Origin: Neosynechococcus sphagnicola sy1
GTDB taxonomy: Bacteria; Cyanobacteriota; Cyanobacteriia; Neosynechococcales; Neosynechococcaceae
Length of the DNA: 64,000 nt
Direction: 5' to 3'
NCBI RefSeq assembly: GCF_000775285.1
Contig: NZ_JJML01000002.1
Coordinates: forward strand, 62,001 to 126,000
Part shown: piece by piece, positions 35,785-45,529 of the stretch
How the letters are laid out: each line of letters starts with the position of its first letter
Numbering within the stretch: the first letter of the stretch is position 1
The notes under the pieces: generated by a model
Seen by the model: only the letters and a program-made list of their open reading frames with translations
Database searches by the model: none
Told to the model about the DNA's origin: nothing
Position numbers and translations under genes: made by a program

Positions 35785-38083
35785 ATGGTTCGAGAACTCG
35801 ATCGCCCCAAGCAGACCCATGAATTTCCTGCAACTGCGCCTGCTGCTAACCCTGTCTTCTTTCGAACCTACAGCCGTAAATTTGGCCGACGACGGGAAAG
35901 TTGGGATCAGGTGTGCGATCGCACGATTACCGGTATGGCTCGGCTCGGCAAGCTGATGCCCACAGAGGTTCAACTTCTACAGCGAATGCAGGGCGAGATT
36001 AAGTCGTTACCCTCAGGACGCTGGCTCTGGGTGGGTGGATCGGAGTGGCTGGAACGACCGGAGAATTTTTCGGGTGCTTACAACTGTACCAGCACCAATG
36101 TGGTGGACTGGCGCGCCTTTGGCTTGATGATGGATCTAGCCATGATGGGCTGTGGTACCGGGGCGGTTTTAGAGCCGCAATACATTAGTCAACTACCGCC
36201 GATTCGCAATCAGGTACAGGTCACCGTTCAGGGGGCACTCGGGACGACGCCAGCGGCGGCTCGGCGAGAATTGACTGAAGTAGCGATCACAGGGGATCAG
36301 GTAACAGTTTGGGTAGGGGATAGCCGCCAGGGCTGGGTGAAGTCCTATCAAACCTTACTGGAACTAGCCAGCGATGAACGCTTTGATGGCCAGGTACAAA
36401 TCCTGATTGATCTCAGTGATGTTCGACCTGCGGGGGAAGCCCTACAAGGATTTGGCGGGGTTGCCAATCCAATTCGTCTGCCAGGATTGTATGAGCGCTG
36501 CGCCGCAATTCTCAATCAGGCGATCGGGCGACAGTTAACCTCCGTTGAGTGCTGCCTGCTGATTGATGAAGCTGCGGTTACCATCGTCGCCGGAAATATT
36601 AGACGATCAGCAGGGATGCGCCAGTTTAATAGTGATGACCAACTAGGGGCAACCGCCAAAGATAACCTCTGGCAGCAAGATGAAAATGGCAATTGGCGCA
36701 TTGATCCCCAACGGGATTCCCTACGGATGGCGAATCATACCCGAGTGTTCCACCGCAAGCCCACCCTAGACGAATGCATTGATGCCGTTCGCAAGCAGTA
36801 CTATTCTGGCGAAGGGGCGATTCAATGGGCAGGAGAGGCGATCGCTCGGGGGAATTACGATCTGCTCCAAACCCCTACTCAAAAGACAGCCTTCCTGCAA
36901 GCCTATAGCCAGGGAGAGGGGGTTCCAATGGCTGCAACAGCATTTGCCAGAGATCCCAACCCATGAATTAGAGCAACGGTTGCAGCGGTATGGTCTCAAC
37001 CCCTGCGGTGAAATTTTAGGGAGCAATTTTCACTGTAATCTCAGCGAAATTCACTTAAATCGACTCGATCCCAAGAACCTCCAGGAGCAGGAGGATGCAT
37101 TTACGGCGGGAGCGTTATCGGTGGCCACGCTGCTGAACCATCGGTTTGTGGAGGAGCGCTATCGTCAGTCCCGTGAATTAGACCCGATTGTCGGGGTCTC
37201 CTTTACCGGCTTGTTTGACTTCTTTGTCCATGCCTTTGGAGTGGAGTGGCTGGAATGGTGGCAAGCAGGTCGCCCCCAGACAGCAGTTGGGCTAGCCTTC
37301 AAACAGAAAGAACAAGAGTACTTAAATCGCTGGCGGGATACGGTGCATCGGGTGATCTGGGACTACTGCGATCGCCATGGAATCAAACGTCCCAATCGCT
37401 GCACAACCGTGCAACCCTCTGGAACCAAGTCACTGCTGACCAATGCCTCTCCCGGTTGGCATCCCCCCAAATCCCAACGATTTCTGCGTCGGATTACCTT
37501 CCGTAAAAATGATCCAGTGGCCTTAGCTTGTATTGACTACGGCTATCAGGTGGTGCCCTCCCAGTCTGATAAGGACGAAAATGGCCACCTCCTCAATGAT
37601 CCCTTTGATCCACGGTGTACAGAATGGTTGGTGGAAATTCCCGTGGCCGTGTCCTGGGCGGATCTGCCAGGGGCAGATGCGATCGATGTTTCACAATTTT
37701 CTGCCCCAGCACAGATGGATTTCTATATGCAGGTGCAGGGTTGCTACGTAACCCACAACACCTCCGCCACCATTGAACTTCGCGAAGCCGAGGTAGAGGC
37801 ATTGGGAACTCGCATCTACGAAGCGATTCGGGATGACGAAGGCTATATTTCAGCCGCATTACTGGCTCGATTTGACGATCATCAAACCTTTCCCCGCTTA
37901 CCCTTTGAGCCGATCAACCGGGCAACTTACCAGCAGTTTCAGCAGGATGTCCTCGATCGTCGCCGTACCCAGGATTTCCAGTCAGCTCTGAATCGTTATG
38001 ACTCCGGCTACCTCGAAGAAGCTGGTCCTGCGGGGTGCGACTCTGATAAGTGCCTATTACCAGAACAAACACCCAACTCTTAA
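35785..38083 (+). CDS. nrdJ: Adenosylcobalamin-dependent ribonucleotide reductase NrdJ, frameshifted
   Basis: A class II reductase of about 766 residues making deoxynucleotides with B12. AYNCTSTNV, GCGTGAVLEPQ, the active-site NPCGEI, PSGTKSLLTNASPG and the C-terminal redox pair GCDSDKC are all present. There is no intein, though cyanobacterial nrdJ often carries one. The frame breaks at five G (36918-36922); a one-base change joins AYSQGEG to FQWLQQHLPEIP. No B12 riboswitch is recognisable upstream. Confidence 0.92.
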
Positions 38084-38111
38084 GGTGGATGCTAGGGATC
38101 TGTCAAGAGTT

Positions 38112-38855
38112 TTAAATAAAAACTAGGGGCTTATCTTTTAGGGGGGCAAACGCATTGGCATCAAAGCGATACAAACTCGCAGGTCTGCCAGCCCCCCTCG
38201 ATACCTTGACCCCCGTATCCTGCAAAAACCCCAACTTCAGGAGGCGGGAGCGAAAATTAGAATAGTCAGAAAAATTCTCACCCAGAATCGTTGTGTACAG
38301 TTGATAAAGATCATTGAGGGTGAAGACTTCGGGGAGAACGTCGAAGGCAACAGGGCTATACTCCAGTTTGTTACACAACCGCCGATGACCATACTGGAGA
38401 ATGCGATTTTGATCAAATGCTAGGAGCGGCACCTGATCCAGCGGGTACCAGGCAATGCCACTGACCCCATCGGCAATCAGTTCCGCTGCTTCAAATTGCA
38501 CCAAGGCAAAGTAACTGACCGAGAGATAACGGACGCTAGGGCTGGCAGGCACACCCCTCTCCTGTCGAGGATTTCCAAAGGTGTAAAGCTGCTCTAGGTA
38601 GAGGTTTTTAACCCGAATTTTCTCGTCCAGAATCCGGTAAGCAGCATCTTCTAGAGTCTCGCCTTGCCGTACCAAGGTTCCCGGTAGACACCACTGCCCC
38701 AGATAAGGCTCCTGTTGGCGCATCACCAGCAGCACCAGAACTCGGTTCAGGGTGGTATCTACCGAGAAAATTACATTATCAACCCCAACTTTAAATGCAG
38801 CTAACACCCGTTGTGGGGATGAATCGGCCGTCTTTTTAGAGAAGCGTCCTGACAT
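38112..38855 (-). CDS. nrtR: NrtR-type Nudix transcriptional regulator of NAD genes
   Basis: A 247-residue protein: a Nudix-like domain (about residues 18-155; the Nudix box region reads GETLEDAAYRILDEKI, lacking the full REXXEE catalytic set) and a C-terminal winged helix (about 170-245, FRSRLLKLGFLQDTG, GAGRPASLYRF). This is the NrtR layout: a sensor of ADP-ribose-type ligands that represses NAD salvage genes. It is the last gene of a pncB-nadD-nrtR operon and overlaps nadD by 55 bp, so it probably controls its own operon. Confidence 0.88.
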   Translation of the reverse strand: MSGRFSKKTADSSPQRVLAAFKVGVDNVIFSVDTTLNRVLVLLVMRQQEPYLGQWCLPGTLVRQGETLEDAAYRILDEKIRVKNLYLEQLYTFGNPRQERGVPASPSVRYLSVSYFALVQFEAAELIADGVSGIAWYPLDQVPLLAFDQNRILQYGHRRLCNKLEYSPVAFDVLPEVFTLNDLYQLYTTILGENFSDYSNFRSRLLKLGFLQDTGVKVSRGAGRPASLYRFDANAFAPLKDKPLVFI

Positions 38856-39415
38856 GAGTACAACTGCTGTTGATGGATATAGGCAGCGATGGGTGGGGGT
38901 AATTCTTCCGATTCTCTATTCTCACGATACGCTGTGGACGAGACATTTAGGCCAGGAAGATCGGCGATCGCGACGATGGCTCCCATTCCTTTCAGCTTTT
39001 CCAGATGGGCAGCTGTGATCCCATAACCCGGTCGTGGGATCACCAATAGATGCACCCGCTCCAGCAGCTCTGAAATGTGATACCACTGGGGCAGTTGAGC
39101 CAGTAAATCAGACCCGATCACAAGGGTGAAATGGGCGTGGGGCCAACGCTGACGGGCGCGTTCCACCGTCTCCAGGGTTCGGGGGCTGCTAAGTTCTGCA
39201 TAGAGACCCACATTGTTAATCGCTGGCTGAGTTGCAGCAATCAAGAGATGCAGCATCGCCATCCGGTGTTCTAGGCAGGTGGAGTGGGACTTAAAGGGGT
39301 TGTCCGCCGCCCACACCGCCACCCAATCAAAGTGCTGGGACAACCAGCGGAGAATGGATTGATGTCCGGTTGTGGGTGGATCGGCACTGGTGCCAAACAG
39401 AGCAATGGTTTTCAT
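38801..39415 (-). CDS. nadD: Nicotinate-nucleotide adenylyltransferase
   Basis: A 204-residue nucleotidyltransferase of the NadD group: GTSADPPTTGHQSIL is the phosphate-binding HxGH region, and VSSTAYRENRE corresponds to the ISSTxxR motif. It makes NaAD from nicotinate mononucleotide and ATP. Its start overlaps pncB by 4 bp, and the last 18 codons overlap nrtR. Confidence 0.9.
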   Translation of the reverse strand: MKTIALFGTSADPPTTGHQSILRWLSQHFDWVAVWAADNPFKSHSTCLEHRMAMLHLLIAATQPAINNVGLYAELSSPRTLETVERARQRWPHAHFTLVIGSDLLAQLPQWYHISELLERVHLLVIPRPGYGITAAHLEKLKGMGAIVAIADLPGLNVSSTAYRENRESEELPPPIAAYIHQQQLYSCQDASLKRRPIHPHNGC

Positions 39416-40797
39416 GGCAGACTAGCAGATTGAGAGGGATTATCAATTCGGGAAAGATGCTGGGTTTGCCGGATCAGCATTTGCAATTCATCAGAGAGTT
39501 CTACTGCCGGAGACATCGGATCTTTGAGCTGCTGGGTTGCCAGAGGAAGACTGGCAACGGACATAGCGGTGCGCTGGGCAATCTCAGCCAAGGGTTCAGG
39601 GTCATACAGCCGTTGGCCTTGTTTCATCACTAACTGCAACAGCGGGATCTCCCTTGGCAACGGAGATTCTGTTGCGACCCCCAAGCGATCGCCCCGAATC
39701 TTCCCCTGAGCCACCTGCCGGAAAATCTGTTTTCGCCCCGGATACGTGATCTTGCCAGGGGATTCTTTCATCACGGCACGACCCTCCAGTTCCACCAGTT
39801 TATACACGCCATTGACAGGGTCTCCGGTAACCAGACGAGTTCCCAGGCCATAGCCGTCAATACAGGCTCCGGCGGCTTGCAGATCGGCGATCTGCCATTC
39901 ATCTAGATCACCGCTGGCAAAAATGGGTACGGTGGGTAACAGGGCTTTTACCTGTTGAGAAAGGGTCACCAAATCGCCGGAGTCTAGACGCACCCCGGCA
40001 AGTTGCATCTCACCTGACCGCAGTCTTTGAGCCAAATCACGCGCCGCCGCGATTGTATCGAAGGTATCAATCAGCAGCGGAGATCCTGGGAAATAACGAT
40101 GAAACGCTGTAAAAGCAGCGGCTTCGGTACCCTCCATTGCGGTTAAGGCCATCACCAACGAATGAGCCATGGTTCCCGCTGGTTTAGAACCAAGTCGTAG
40201 GGCTGCCAGAACATTGGAAGTGCCATTAAATCCAGCTGCTAGTGCGGCCCGTGCTGCCCACAGAGAGGCCTGAGGACTAAAAGCCCTGCGGGTACCGAAC
40301 TCCAATAAGGTTGCCTCGGTACCAGCGATCGCTCGCAAACGAGCTGCTCGGGTAGCAATTAAGGTTTGATAATTAAGGGCATTGAGAAGATAGGTTTCAG
40401 CAATTTGGGCTTGCCAAAGGGGGGCTTCGACCCGAAGCAATGGTTCATTGGCGAAGACAGCTGTTCCTTCAGGGACAGCCCACACATCACCTCTAAACGG
40501 GGTATCTGTCAGTAAGGACCAAAATTCATCAGGGGCATGGGCAAAGATGTCCGTTGCTTGCAACGCCGTCAGCTGGTTGGGAGCAAACTGCAACTGAGTC
40601 AAATAATCTAGAACCTGTTCCAGACCCATGACAATCAGATAGCCAAAGCCTGCTGGCAAACGCCGAACCGTCACTTCAAAACTAGCTCGACTCTGCGCCA
40701 AGCCTTCACCAAGGTAACAAGCAGTCATGGTCAGTTGATACAGATCCGTCAGAAGACCATAGTCCTGAGGCTGGATATCCAGGGTTGACTGATTCAA
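39412..40797 (-). CDS. pncB: Nicotinate phosphoribosyltransferase
   Basis: A 461-residue enzyme that makes nicotinate mononucleotide from nicotinate and PRPP. LTDLYQLTMTACY at the N-terminus, EFGTRRAFSPQASLWAARAA and the phospho-histidine region GSKPAGTMAHSLVMAL are present. It is the first gene of the NAD-salvage operon; a palindromic site lies 65 bp upstream. Confidence 0.94.
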   Translation of the reverse strand: MNQSTLDIQPQDYGLLTDLYQLTMTACYLGEGLAQSRASFEVTVRRLPAGFGYLIVMGLEQVLDYLTQLQFAPNQLTALQATDIFAHAPDEFWSLLTDTPFRGDVWAVPEGTAVFANEPLLRVEAPLWQAQIAETYLLNALNYQTLIATRAARLRAIAGTEATLLEFGTRRAFSPQASLWAARAALAAGFNGTSNVLAALRLGSKPAGTMAHSLVMALTAMEGTEAAAFTAFHRYFPGSPLLIDTFDTIAAARDLAQRLRSGEMQLAGVRLDSGDLVTLSQQVKALLPTVPIFASGDLDEWQIADLQAAGACIDGYGLGTRLVTGDPVNGVYKLVELEGRAVMKESPGKITYPGRKQIFRQVAQGKIRGDRLGVATESPLPREIPLLQLVMKQGQRLYDPEPLAEIAQRTAMSVASLPLATQQLKDPMSPAVELSDELQMLIRQTQHLSRIDNPSQSASLP

Positions 40798-41218
40798 GTG
40801 AGCCTCCCTGCGGGGTGGGTGTTTTTAGACACGGGCAATATTCAGTTACCGTTAAATTATAGTTGATTCAACCAAAATTATACCCATTATATTGGGCAAT
40901 GATTCTGAAAGTATTATTTTTATTGGGTCAATACTGGGCTTTAATCCCTTAGACAGGGCTTAAAATCTGCAATTGTGAGCGTCAGTGGTTATAGTGAAGT
41001 ACAACATAACCTGGGGTGTATCCAGTGACTGGGGTCTCAGCTGTTAGGGATGCTTTGGCATCCCTGTACCCCTTGATTGCATCTTTAACCGCTCTTAAAT
41101 ATCATTTGTCATAGTCAGGCTGATGGTACAAACTAACAAATAAACGCCATTACAGGATCACGAGTCAGACAGCGTGATCCCCAATTTCATCCACTTGTCC
41201 TCAGAGAGAAACCTCCCC
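40798..41218. other. Divergent intergenic region, pncB and YbjN genes
   Basis: No gene is visible in this 421 bp. An AT-rich stretch at 40855-40925 holds the palindrome annotated separately and CCCATTATATTGGG (an imperfect palindrome) at about 40883-40896. The remainder shows nothing I can name. Confidence 0.5.
40862..40872. promoter_or_regulatory. Candidate NrtR operator
   Basis: GTTGATTCAAC is a perfect 11-bp palindrome, flanked by TATA and CCAA, 65 bp upstream of the pncB start in the AT-rich promoter region. Location and symmetry fit an operator for the operon's own NrtR. The match to a known cyanobacterial NrtR motif is not established from sequence alone. Confidence 0.4.
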
Positions 41219-41665
41219 ATGACACTTCAAACCGCTGCTCAAAAGGCCTGCTATGAAAAAGTAGCAACCTGGCTACAAGAGTTATTCCCCGATGGCTTGA
41301 TTGCAGAGGAGGAGATTAATGTCTGCATTATCCCGATGGGGTCAGCCTTAGCTGTGGTAGAGGTAGTACCTTGGGACAGTGGCGAGACCTTAGTGCGGGT
41401 CTGGTCTAATGTGGTTACGGATATAGGACTTACCTCTGACCTGATGGAGTTCTTACTGCGGCAAAATGTGGTGATGAAGTTTGGAGCCTTTGGTATCAAT
41501 GAAGATGGTGATATTCGTTTTGAACATGCCATTGTTGGCTCTACCTGTGACAAGAAGGAATTGAAAGCTTCTGTAAGGGCAGTGCTAGAAACAGCGGATC
41601 GATACGATGACGAAATTACTACGAAATGGGGAGGACGACGAGCATTGGAAGAACCACCCGTTTAA
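41219..41665 (+). CDS. YbjN domain-containing protein
   Basis: A 148-residue soluble protein of the YbjN/type III chaperone-like fold as found in cyanobacteria: KVATWLQELFPDGLI, VCIIPMGSALAVVEVVPW, LMEFLLRQN and FGINEDGDIRFEHAIVG. Such proteins bind peptides or act as chaperones; the partner is unknown. The ATG at 41219 is preferred to one 45 bp upstream, because the fold starts here. Confidence 0.78.
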   Translation: MTLQTAAQKACYEKVATWLQELFPDGLIAEEEINVCIIPMGSALAVVEVVPWDSGETLVRVWSNVVTDIGLTSDLMEFLLRQNVVMKFGAFGINEDGDIRFEHAIVGSTCDKKELKASVRAVLETADRYDDEITTKWGGRRALEEPPV

Positions 41666-41757
41666 AGCATGGATCACTAGAGATAGGGTAAAAACCTAAA
41701 CACGAGACGGTAAATTAGTTTGTGTCAAAGGTCAGAAATCAGGATCTAAATTGGAGG

Positions 41758-42930
41758 TTAGCGTCGTCGGGCTTTACTAACCATTTTCCGCGACAGGCGC
41801 AGCTTCAGCTGAGCTTGAGCTGCCCAGTCTTGGAAGAGACGATAGAAGCTCTGGCGATCGCCCGCCTGGAGCACCGCGGTCTGATCGGCGGTTTCAATCA
41901 CGTAGGGATAGCCACTGCCAATAATCACCTCCCCGCGAATCCAGTTCACTACGGTTTCCAGCCGTCCGGCATCGTAGATCCAGCGGGGAAACTCCAAGCG
42001 TGCGGGGTAGCCATCATGGGTTTTGAGATAGGTAAAAATCAGTGAATCCCTCTGGGATGGATCATAGTCCCTGAGAATGCCTGGACGCTGGCACAAAAAG
42101 GCGGGGGTGCGATCGCCCCAGGTCATCCCCCAGTTCAGAAGTTGGGCATCATGGATACTATGGGCTGGGGGTAGCCCCCCGCAATGCTGCAACAACAGGG
42201 TAAGGTCATGGGCATAGCTGGTGTCGATATAACCGACCAGGGGGACACGATGGGTTTCACTGGCCTGGAGTAGGCGGCAGATGCACTGAATATAGAAGGC
42301 GCGACTCTCGCGGTCAAAGGTATCGGCAAAGGTAACCACCAGGGAACCATCCCAGAAGGCCAGACAGGTTTCACAACCCGCATGATTAGCCATGTACTGG
42401 ATCAATCGTTCGGTTTCCATCTCAAACCGCCGCATATTCACCTGCCGCTCCGCGAGTTCACCGCTGTTACTCACCTGCAAATCACTGGGGGTGAGAATAT
42501 CCACGGCAATGTCTTTTTCGTAACTGCCATTGGGGTGATGCGAATTCTCAAACCAGCCAATTTGCACCAGCGCCACTGGAATCGACAGATCTTTGCTGGG
42601 GTAAATTTGGGAGCCATCCACGGCAAAAGTAGAAATCCCCAGCAGGCGATCGCGCACCCAGGCTAAACTCTGCTCCCGACTCTGCCACACCGGTTCAAAG
42701 TCCATTAACCAATTGGGGGACGCTGCCCAGGATTCTAGGGGTCGGGCTCCCGGATCGGCGATTTCCTGGAGTTGCTGGGTCACGACCTCTGAGGAGCGTT
42801 GTCCTAAGGTCGTCAGCCCTTGACGATATTGCTGCAACAGTTGCCGCGATTGGTGGTCAAAGTTCTGAAACTCAGCTTGTTTGGCTTGCAGGAGCGCTAA
42901 AATTTGGGACGGTTTGAGGGGCATCGGCAA
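41758..42930 (-). CDS. nurA: NurA domain nuclease
   Basis: A 390-residue protein of the NurA group with the metal-binding strand STFAVDGSQIYPS near residue 101 and the second acidic strand LAFWDGSLVVTF near residue 192. In archaea NurA is a 5'-3' nuclease working with the HerA helicase in end resection; no herA is next to it here. The role in cyanobacteria is not established. The long helical N-terminus (1-60) is typical of bacterial members. Confidence 0.85.
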   Translation of the reverse strand: MPMPLKPSQILALLQAKQAEFQNFDHQSRQLLQQYRQGLTTLGQRSSEVVTQQLQEIADPGARPLESWAASPNWLMDFEPVWQSREQSLAWVRDRLLGISTFAVDGSQIYPSKDLSIPVALVQIGWFENSHHPNGSYEKDIAVDILTPSDLQVSNSGELAERQVNMRRFEMETERLIQYMANHAGCETCLAFWDGSLVVTFADTFDRESRAFYIQCICRLLQASETHRVPLVGYIDTSYAHDLTLLLQHCGGLPPAHSIHDAQLLNWGMTWGDRTPAFLCQRPGILRDYDPSQRDSLIFTYLKTHDGYPARLEFPRWIYDAGRLETVVNWIRGEVIIGSGYPYVIETADQTAVLQAGDRQSFYRLFQDWAAQAQLKLRLSRKMVSKARRR

Positions 42931-43078
42931 AGCTCTCTGAACAGGATAGCCATCGTCAAAAACCTTGGTGCGATGGCGTGTCAGGCAGTCTCCCAGAATC
43001 AGCGTTTGACAGTCTAATCATCTCCTGAATCTGCCTGACTAGCGCTATCAATCACCATCTAGGGTGCTTGCGCCTCGA

Positions 43079-43801
43079 TTACTCGGGTCGATTTAACCAG
43101 ATCCCCCGGAGGCCAGCCATTTGAGCGGCAACATAATCTTCTCGCAGGCTGTCCCCAATATGCCAGGCGGCGGCGGCAGGGCACTGGTGTTTAGCCAGCG
43201 CCACCTGAAACACTTGGGGTTGGGGTTTAGCGCTCCCCACCTCCGTGGAAATGGTGATGGTGGCAAAGTAGGGACGGAGTCCTAACACCTCCAAAACCGT
43301 GTAGAGACGACTATCAAAATTAGAGAGAATCCCCAGGGGAATCCCCTGAGCCAGCCAGGACTGCAAGGTGGGAATCACATCTGGATAGAGATACCAGGGA
43401 GTCGCCGTCGCAAAGTGATGATAAAGCTCGGTGAACAATGCCTCAAAGTCCGAGATCTGATCCAAAAGCCCCACCCGCTGGAAGGTTTGGGCCGCAATCG
43501 CCCGCCACCAGCGGTATTCCTGCTGGGGAATCTCAGCCGCCGCTACCCCTGGAAACGCCGCCGCCGAACTACTCTGAAAACTGGCAAAAAACGCGGAGTT
43601 CAGCGCTGGTGCAGAAGCCTCAATACCGAATTCAGCCGCGATCGCCGCATAGATAGCGCCTACACTGCCCTGTATGCCAAACAGCGTCCCCACGGCATCG
43701 ACAAAAATCACCTGGGGTGGGGTGGCTGGCAGGGGAATCTCGGCCAGAGTGGCATAGTGATCCGTAGGGGGAACGGCTGGAAACCCCGGGGCAGTACTCA
43801 T
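43079..43801 (-). CDS. HAD family hydrolase
   Basis: A 240-residue HAD-IA type hydrolase. Motif I is VDAVGTLFGIQG (DxVGT in place of the usual DxDGT, as in the HDHD3 branch), motif II ILSNFDSR, motif III SAKPQPQVFQ and motif IV HIGDSLREDY. The second Asp of motif I is replaced by Val, so phosphatase activity may be weak or altered. It is translationally coupled (4-bp overlap) to the upstream oxidoreductase gene. Confidence 0.85.
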   Translation of the reverse strand: MSTAPGFPAVPPTDHYATLAEIPLPATPPQVIFVDAVGTLFGIQGSVGAIYAAIAAEFGIEASAPALNSAFFASFQSSSAAAFPGVAAAEIPQQEYRWWRAIAAQTFQRVGLLDQISDFEALFTELYHHFATATPWYLYPDVIPTLQSWLAQGIPLGILSNFDSRLYTVLEVLGLRPYFATITISTEVGSAKPQPQVFQVALAKHQCPAAAAWHIGDSLREDYVAAQMAGLRGIWLNRPE

Positions 43802-45015
43802 TGTCTTAAGGCATCCACTAGGGGGCGCGTGATCCAGCTGAAGCCAACCTTGAGTTGATGATCCAGGGTTGGCAACCGCGCCAGATAGAGCAGCCGCCGC
43901 ACCAGATGTGCCATGGGGCCATCCAGGGTGACTCCCAGTCCTGCAAAGGTGGCATTGTCAGTCCCCAGGGTCATCATTTCCCCCAAATGCAGGTAACGGA
44001 AGGGCAATAAGGGTCGTCCCGTCAGGCTGGCCCAGAGATTCCACCCTGCATAATCTGCTTGTTGAAACGCGACTTGGGCAGTGGCGGGTACCTGCTGACC
44101 TTCGGCATCTCGACAGTCCGCCATATCTCCGAGGGCAAACAGATCCGGATAGTCGGGCAATTGCAGGGTCGAAGCAATCAGTAACTGTCCCCGCTGATTC
44201 TTCTGGACGGGCAAGGTCTGAATCACGGGGTGCATTTTGGTACCCACCGTCCACAGCACCAGATCCACGGGGATGGTATCGGTCTGACCTTGATGGGTGA
44301 GGGAAATTTCATCGCCGGCGATCGCCGCGATGGTGGTCTCTAGATCGACCCAAACCTGTCTCTGGGAGAGGGCACGTTGGGCGGCCTCTCGATTAAACTC
44401 GGGAGCGGAGCGCAAAATTTGGCAGCCTTGCTCAATCAGTCTCAGTCGTCCTCGCCCTTGCAGGCGGTCTGCCAGTTTACACGCCAACTCAACGCCACTG
44501 TACCCCGCCCCCACCACTGCTACACGAATCTTCTCAGCAGGGGATGCTTCCAAAACCCGCAAGGCTGCTTCCAGACGCTGGGCATCGGCCAGCACCCGAA
44601 AGGGCAGGGCATATTCGGCAGCTCCAGGCACCAGATCCAGGGGACTTTCCCCACCAAGGGCCAACACCAACTTGTCGTAGGGGAGATCGGCCTCGTCCTG
44701 GAATTGCACCGTTTTTGCCTGTAAATCCAGGCCGATCACCGCAGCCTGACGAAACCGTACCCCGGTGTTGGCAAGCAATTCGGAGTAACTCGGGGCAATT
44801 TCCCAGGTTTGGAGTTCCCCTGTCACTAACTCATAAAGCAGGGGGGAAAACAAAAACCGATCGCGCTGATCCACCAGCACAATTTCGGGAGGCAACGTCT
44901 CAATGTCTGCATGTCCTAGTTGGGTTTCCCAGGGCAGCTGACTCAAGCGCAGGGCGGTATGGAGCCCCCCAAAGCCACCGCCAAGAATACAAATCCGTTT
45001 TGGTTGTTGAGTCAT
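43798..45015 (-). CDS. Type II NADH dehydrogenase-like oxidoreductase (NdbB group)
   Basis: A 405-residue flavoprotein: FAD-binding ICILGGGFGGLHTALRL at the start, NAD(P)-binding VAVVGAGYSGVELACKL near residue 170, and LFALGDMADC. Cyanobacterial members include NdbB, which reduces demethylphylloquinone, and NDH-2 enzymes; the short length and position favour the NdbB group but do not prove it. The ATG at 45015 is used; the frame is open for 38 more codons without family character. Confidence 0.85.
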   Translation of the reverse strand: MTQQPKRICILGGGFGGLHTALRLSQLPWETQLGHADIETLPPEIVLVDQRDRFLFSPLLYELVTGELQTWEIAPSYSELLANTGVRFRQAAVIGLDLQAKTVQFQDEADLPYDKLVLALGGESPLDLVPGAAEYALPFRVLADAQRLEAALRVLEASPAEKIRVAVVGAGYSGVELACKLADRLQGRGRLRLIEQGCQILRSAPEFNREAAQRALSQRQVWVDLETTIAAIAGDEISLTHQGQTDTIPVDLVLWTVGTKMHPVIQTLPVQKNQRGQLLIASTLQLPDYPDLFALGDMADCRDAEGQQVPATAQVAFQQADYAGWNLWASLTGRPLLPFRYLHLGEMMTLGTDNATFAGLGVTLDGPMAHLVRRLLYLARLPTLDHQLKVGFSWITRPLVDALRQ

Positions 45016-45167
45016 CGAAAACCTCTGGGAAACCCTGCCGTTCCAGGGCAGGGATGGATAGGAGCGGCAATTGAGCGGTATCTCCTTCGGAGAGGCTCCG
45101 CGAACGATGCCGGGAAAATTGCCATACAAATTAACACTTTCACAGTCAATATATTAGAGTGTGAAAT

Positions 45168-45519
45168 ATGGAAACAGCTTTCAAATACCGTTTCTATCCG
45201 ACTCCTGAGCAAGAATCCTTGCTGAGAAGAACGCTTGGCTGTTGCAAAAAGAAGCGCCATGGCGGCTCTATGGTTAAAAACTCGGAAGTTGTCTAATGCA
45301 ATTTCTGATGCTGGATGGAGCGAGATGACCCGCCAACTAGACTACAAAGCCAAATGGTATGGTCGCACCTTTGTTCAGCTTGACCGTTGGTTCCCTGGTT
45401 CTAAAACTTGCTCTCAGTGTAGGCATAAAGTTGAACAGCTGCCGTTGAAGATTCGTGAGTGGGATTGTCCGAAGTGCGATGCTCACCATGATCGAGAGGT
45501 GAATGCGCTTGCCCCTTGA
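45168..45519 (+). pseudogene. IS200/IS605-type tnpB remnant, internally deleted
   Basis: The N-terminal frame gives METAFKYRFYPTPEQESLLR, the TnpB start, ending after LGCCKKK. The C-terminal part, in another frame, gives LSNAISDAGWSEMTRQLDYK, the zinc finger CSQC...CPKC and HHDREVNA, the TnpB end with the last catalytic Asp region. The central 250 or so residues, with the other RuvC residues, are gone. Upstream (45080-45167) are short inverted repeats (ACACT/AGTGT; CTCCTTCGGAGAG) like the ends of such elements. Confidence 0.8.
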
Positions 45520-45529
45520 TCGATGACTT

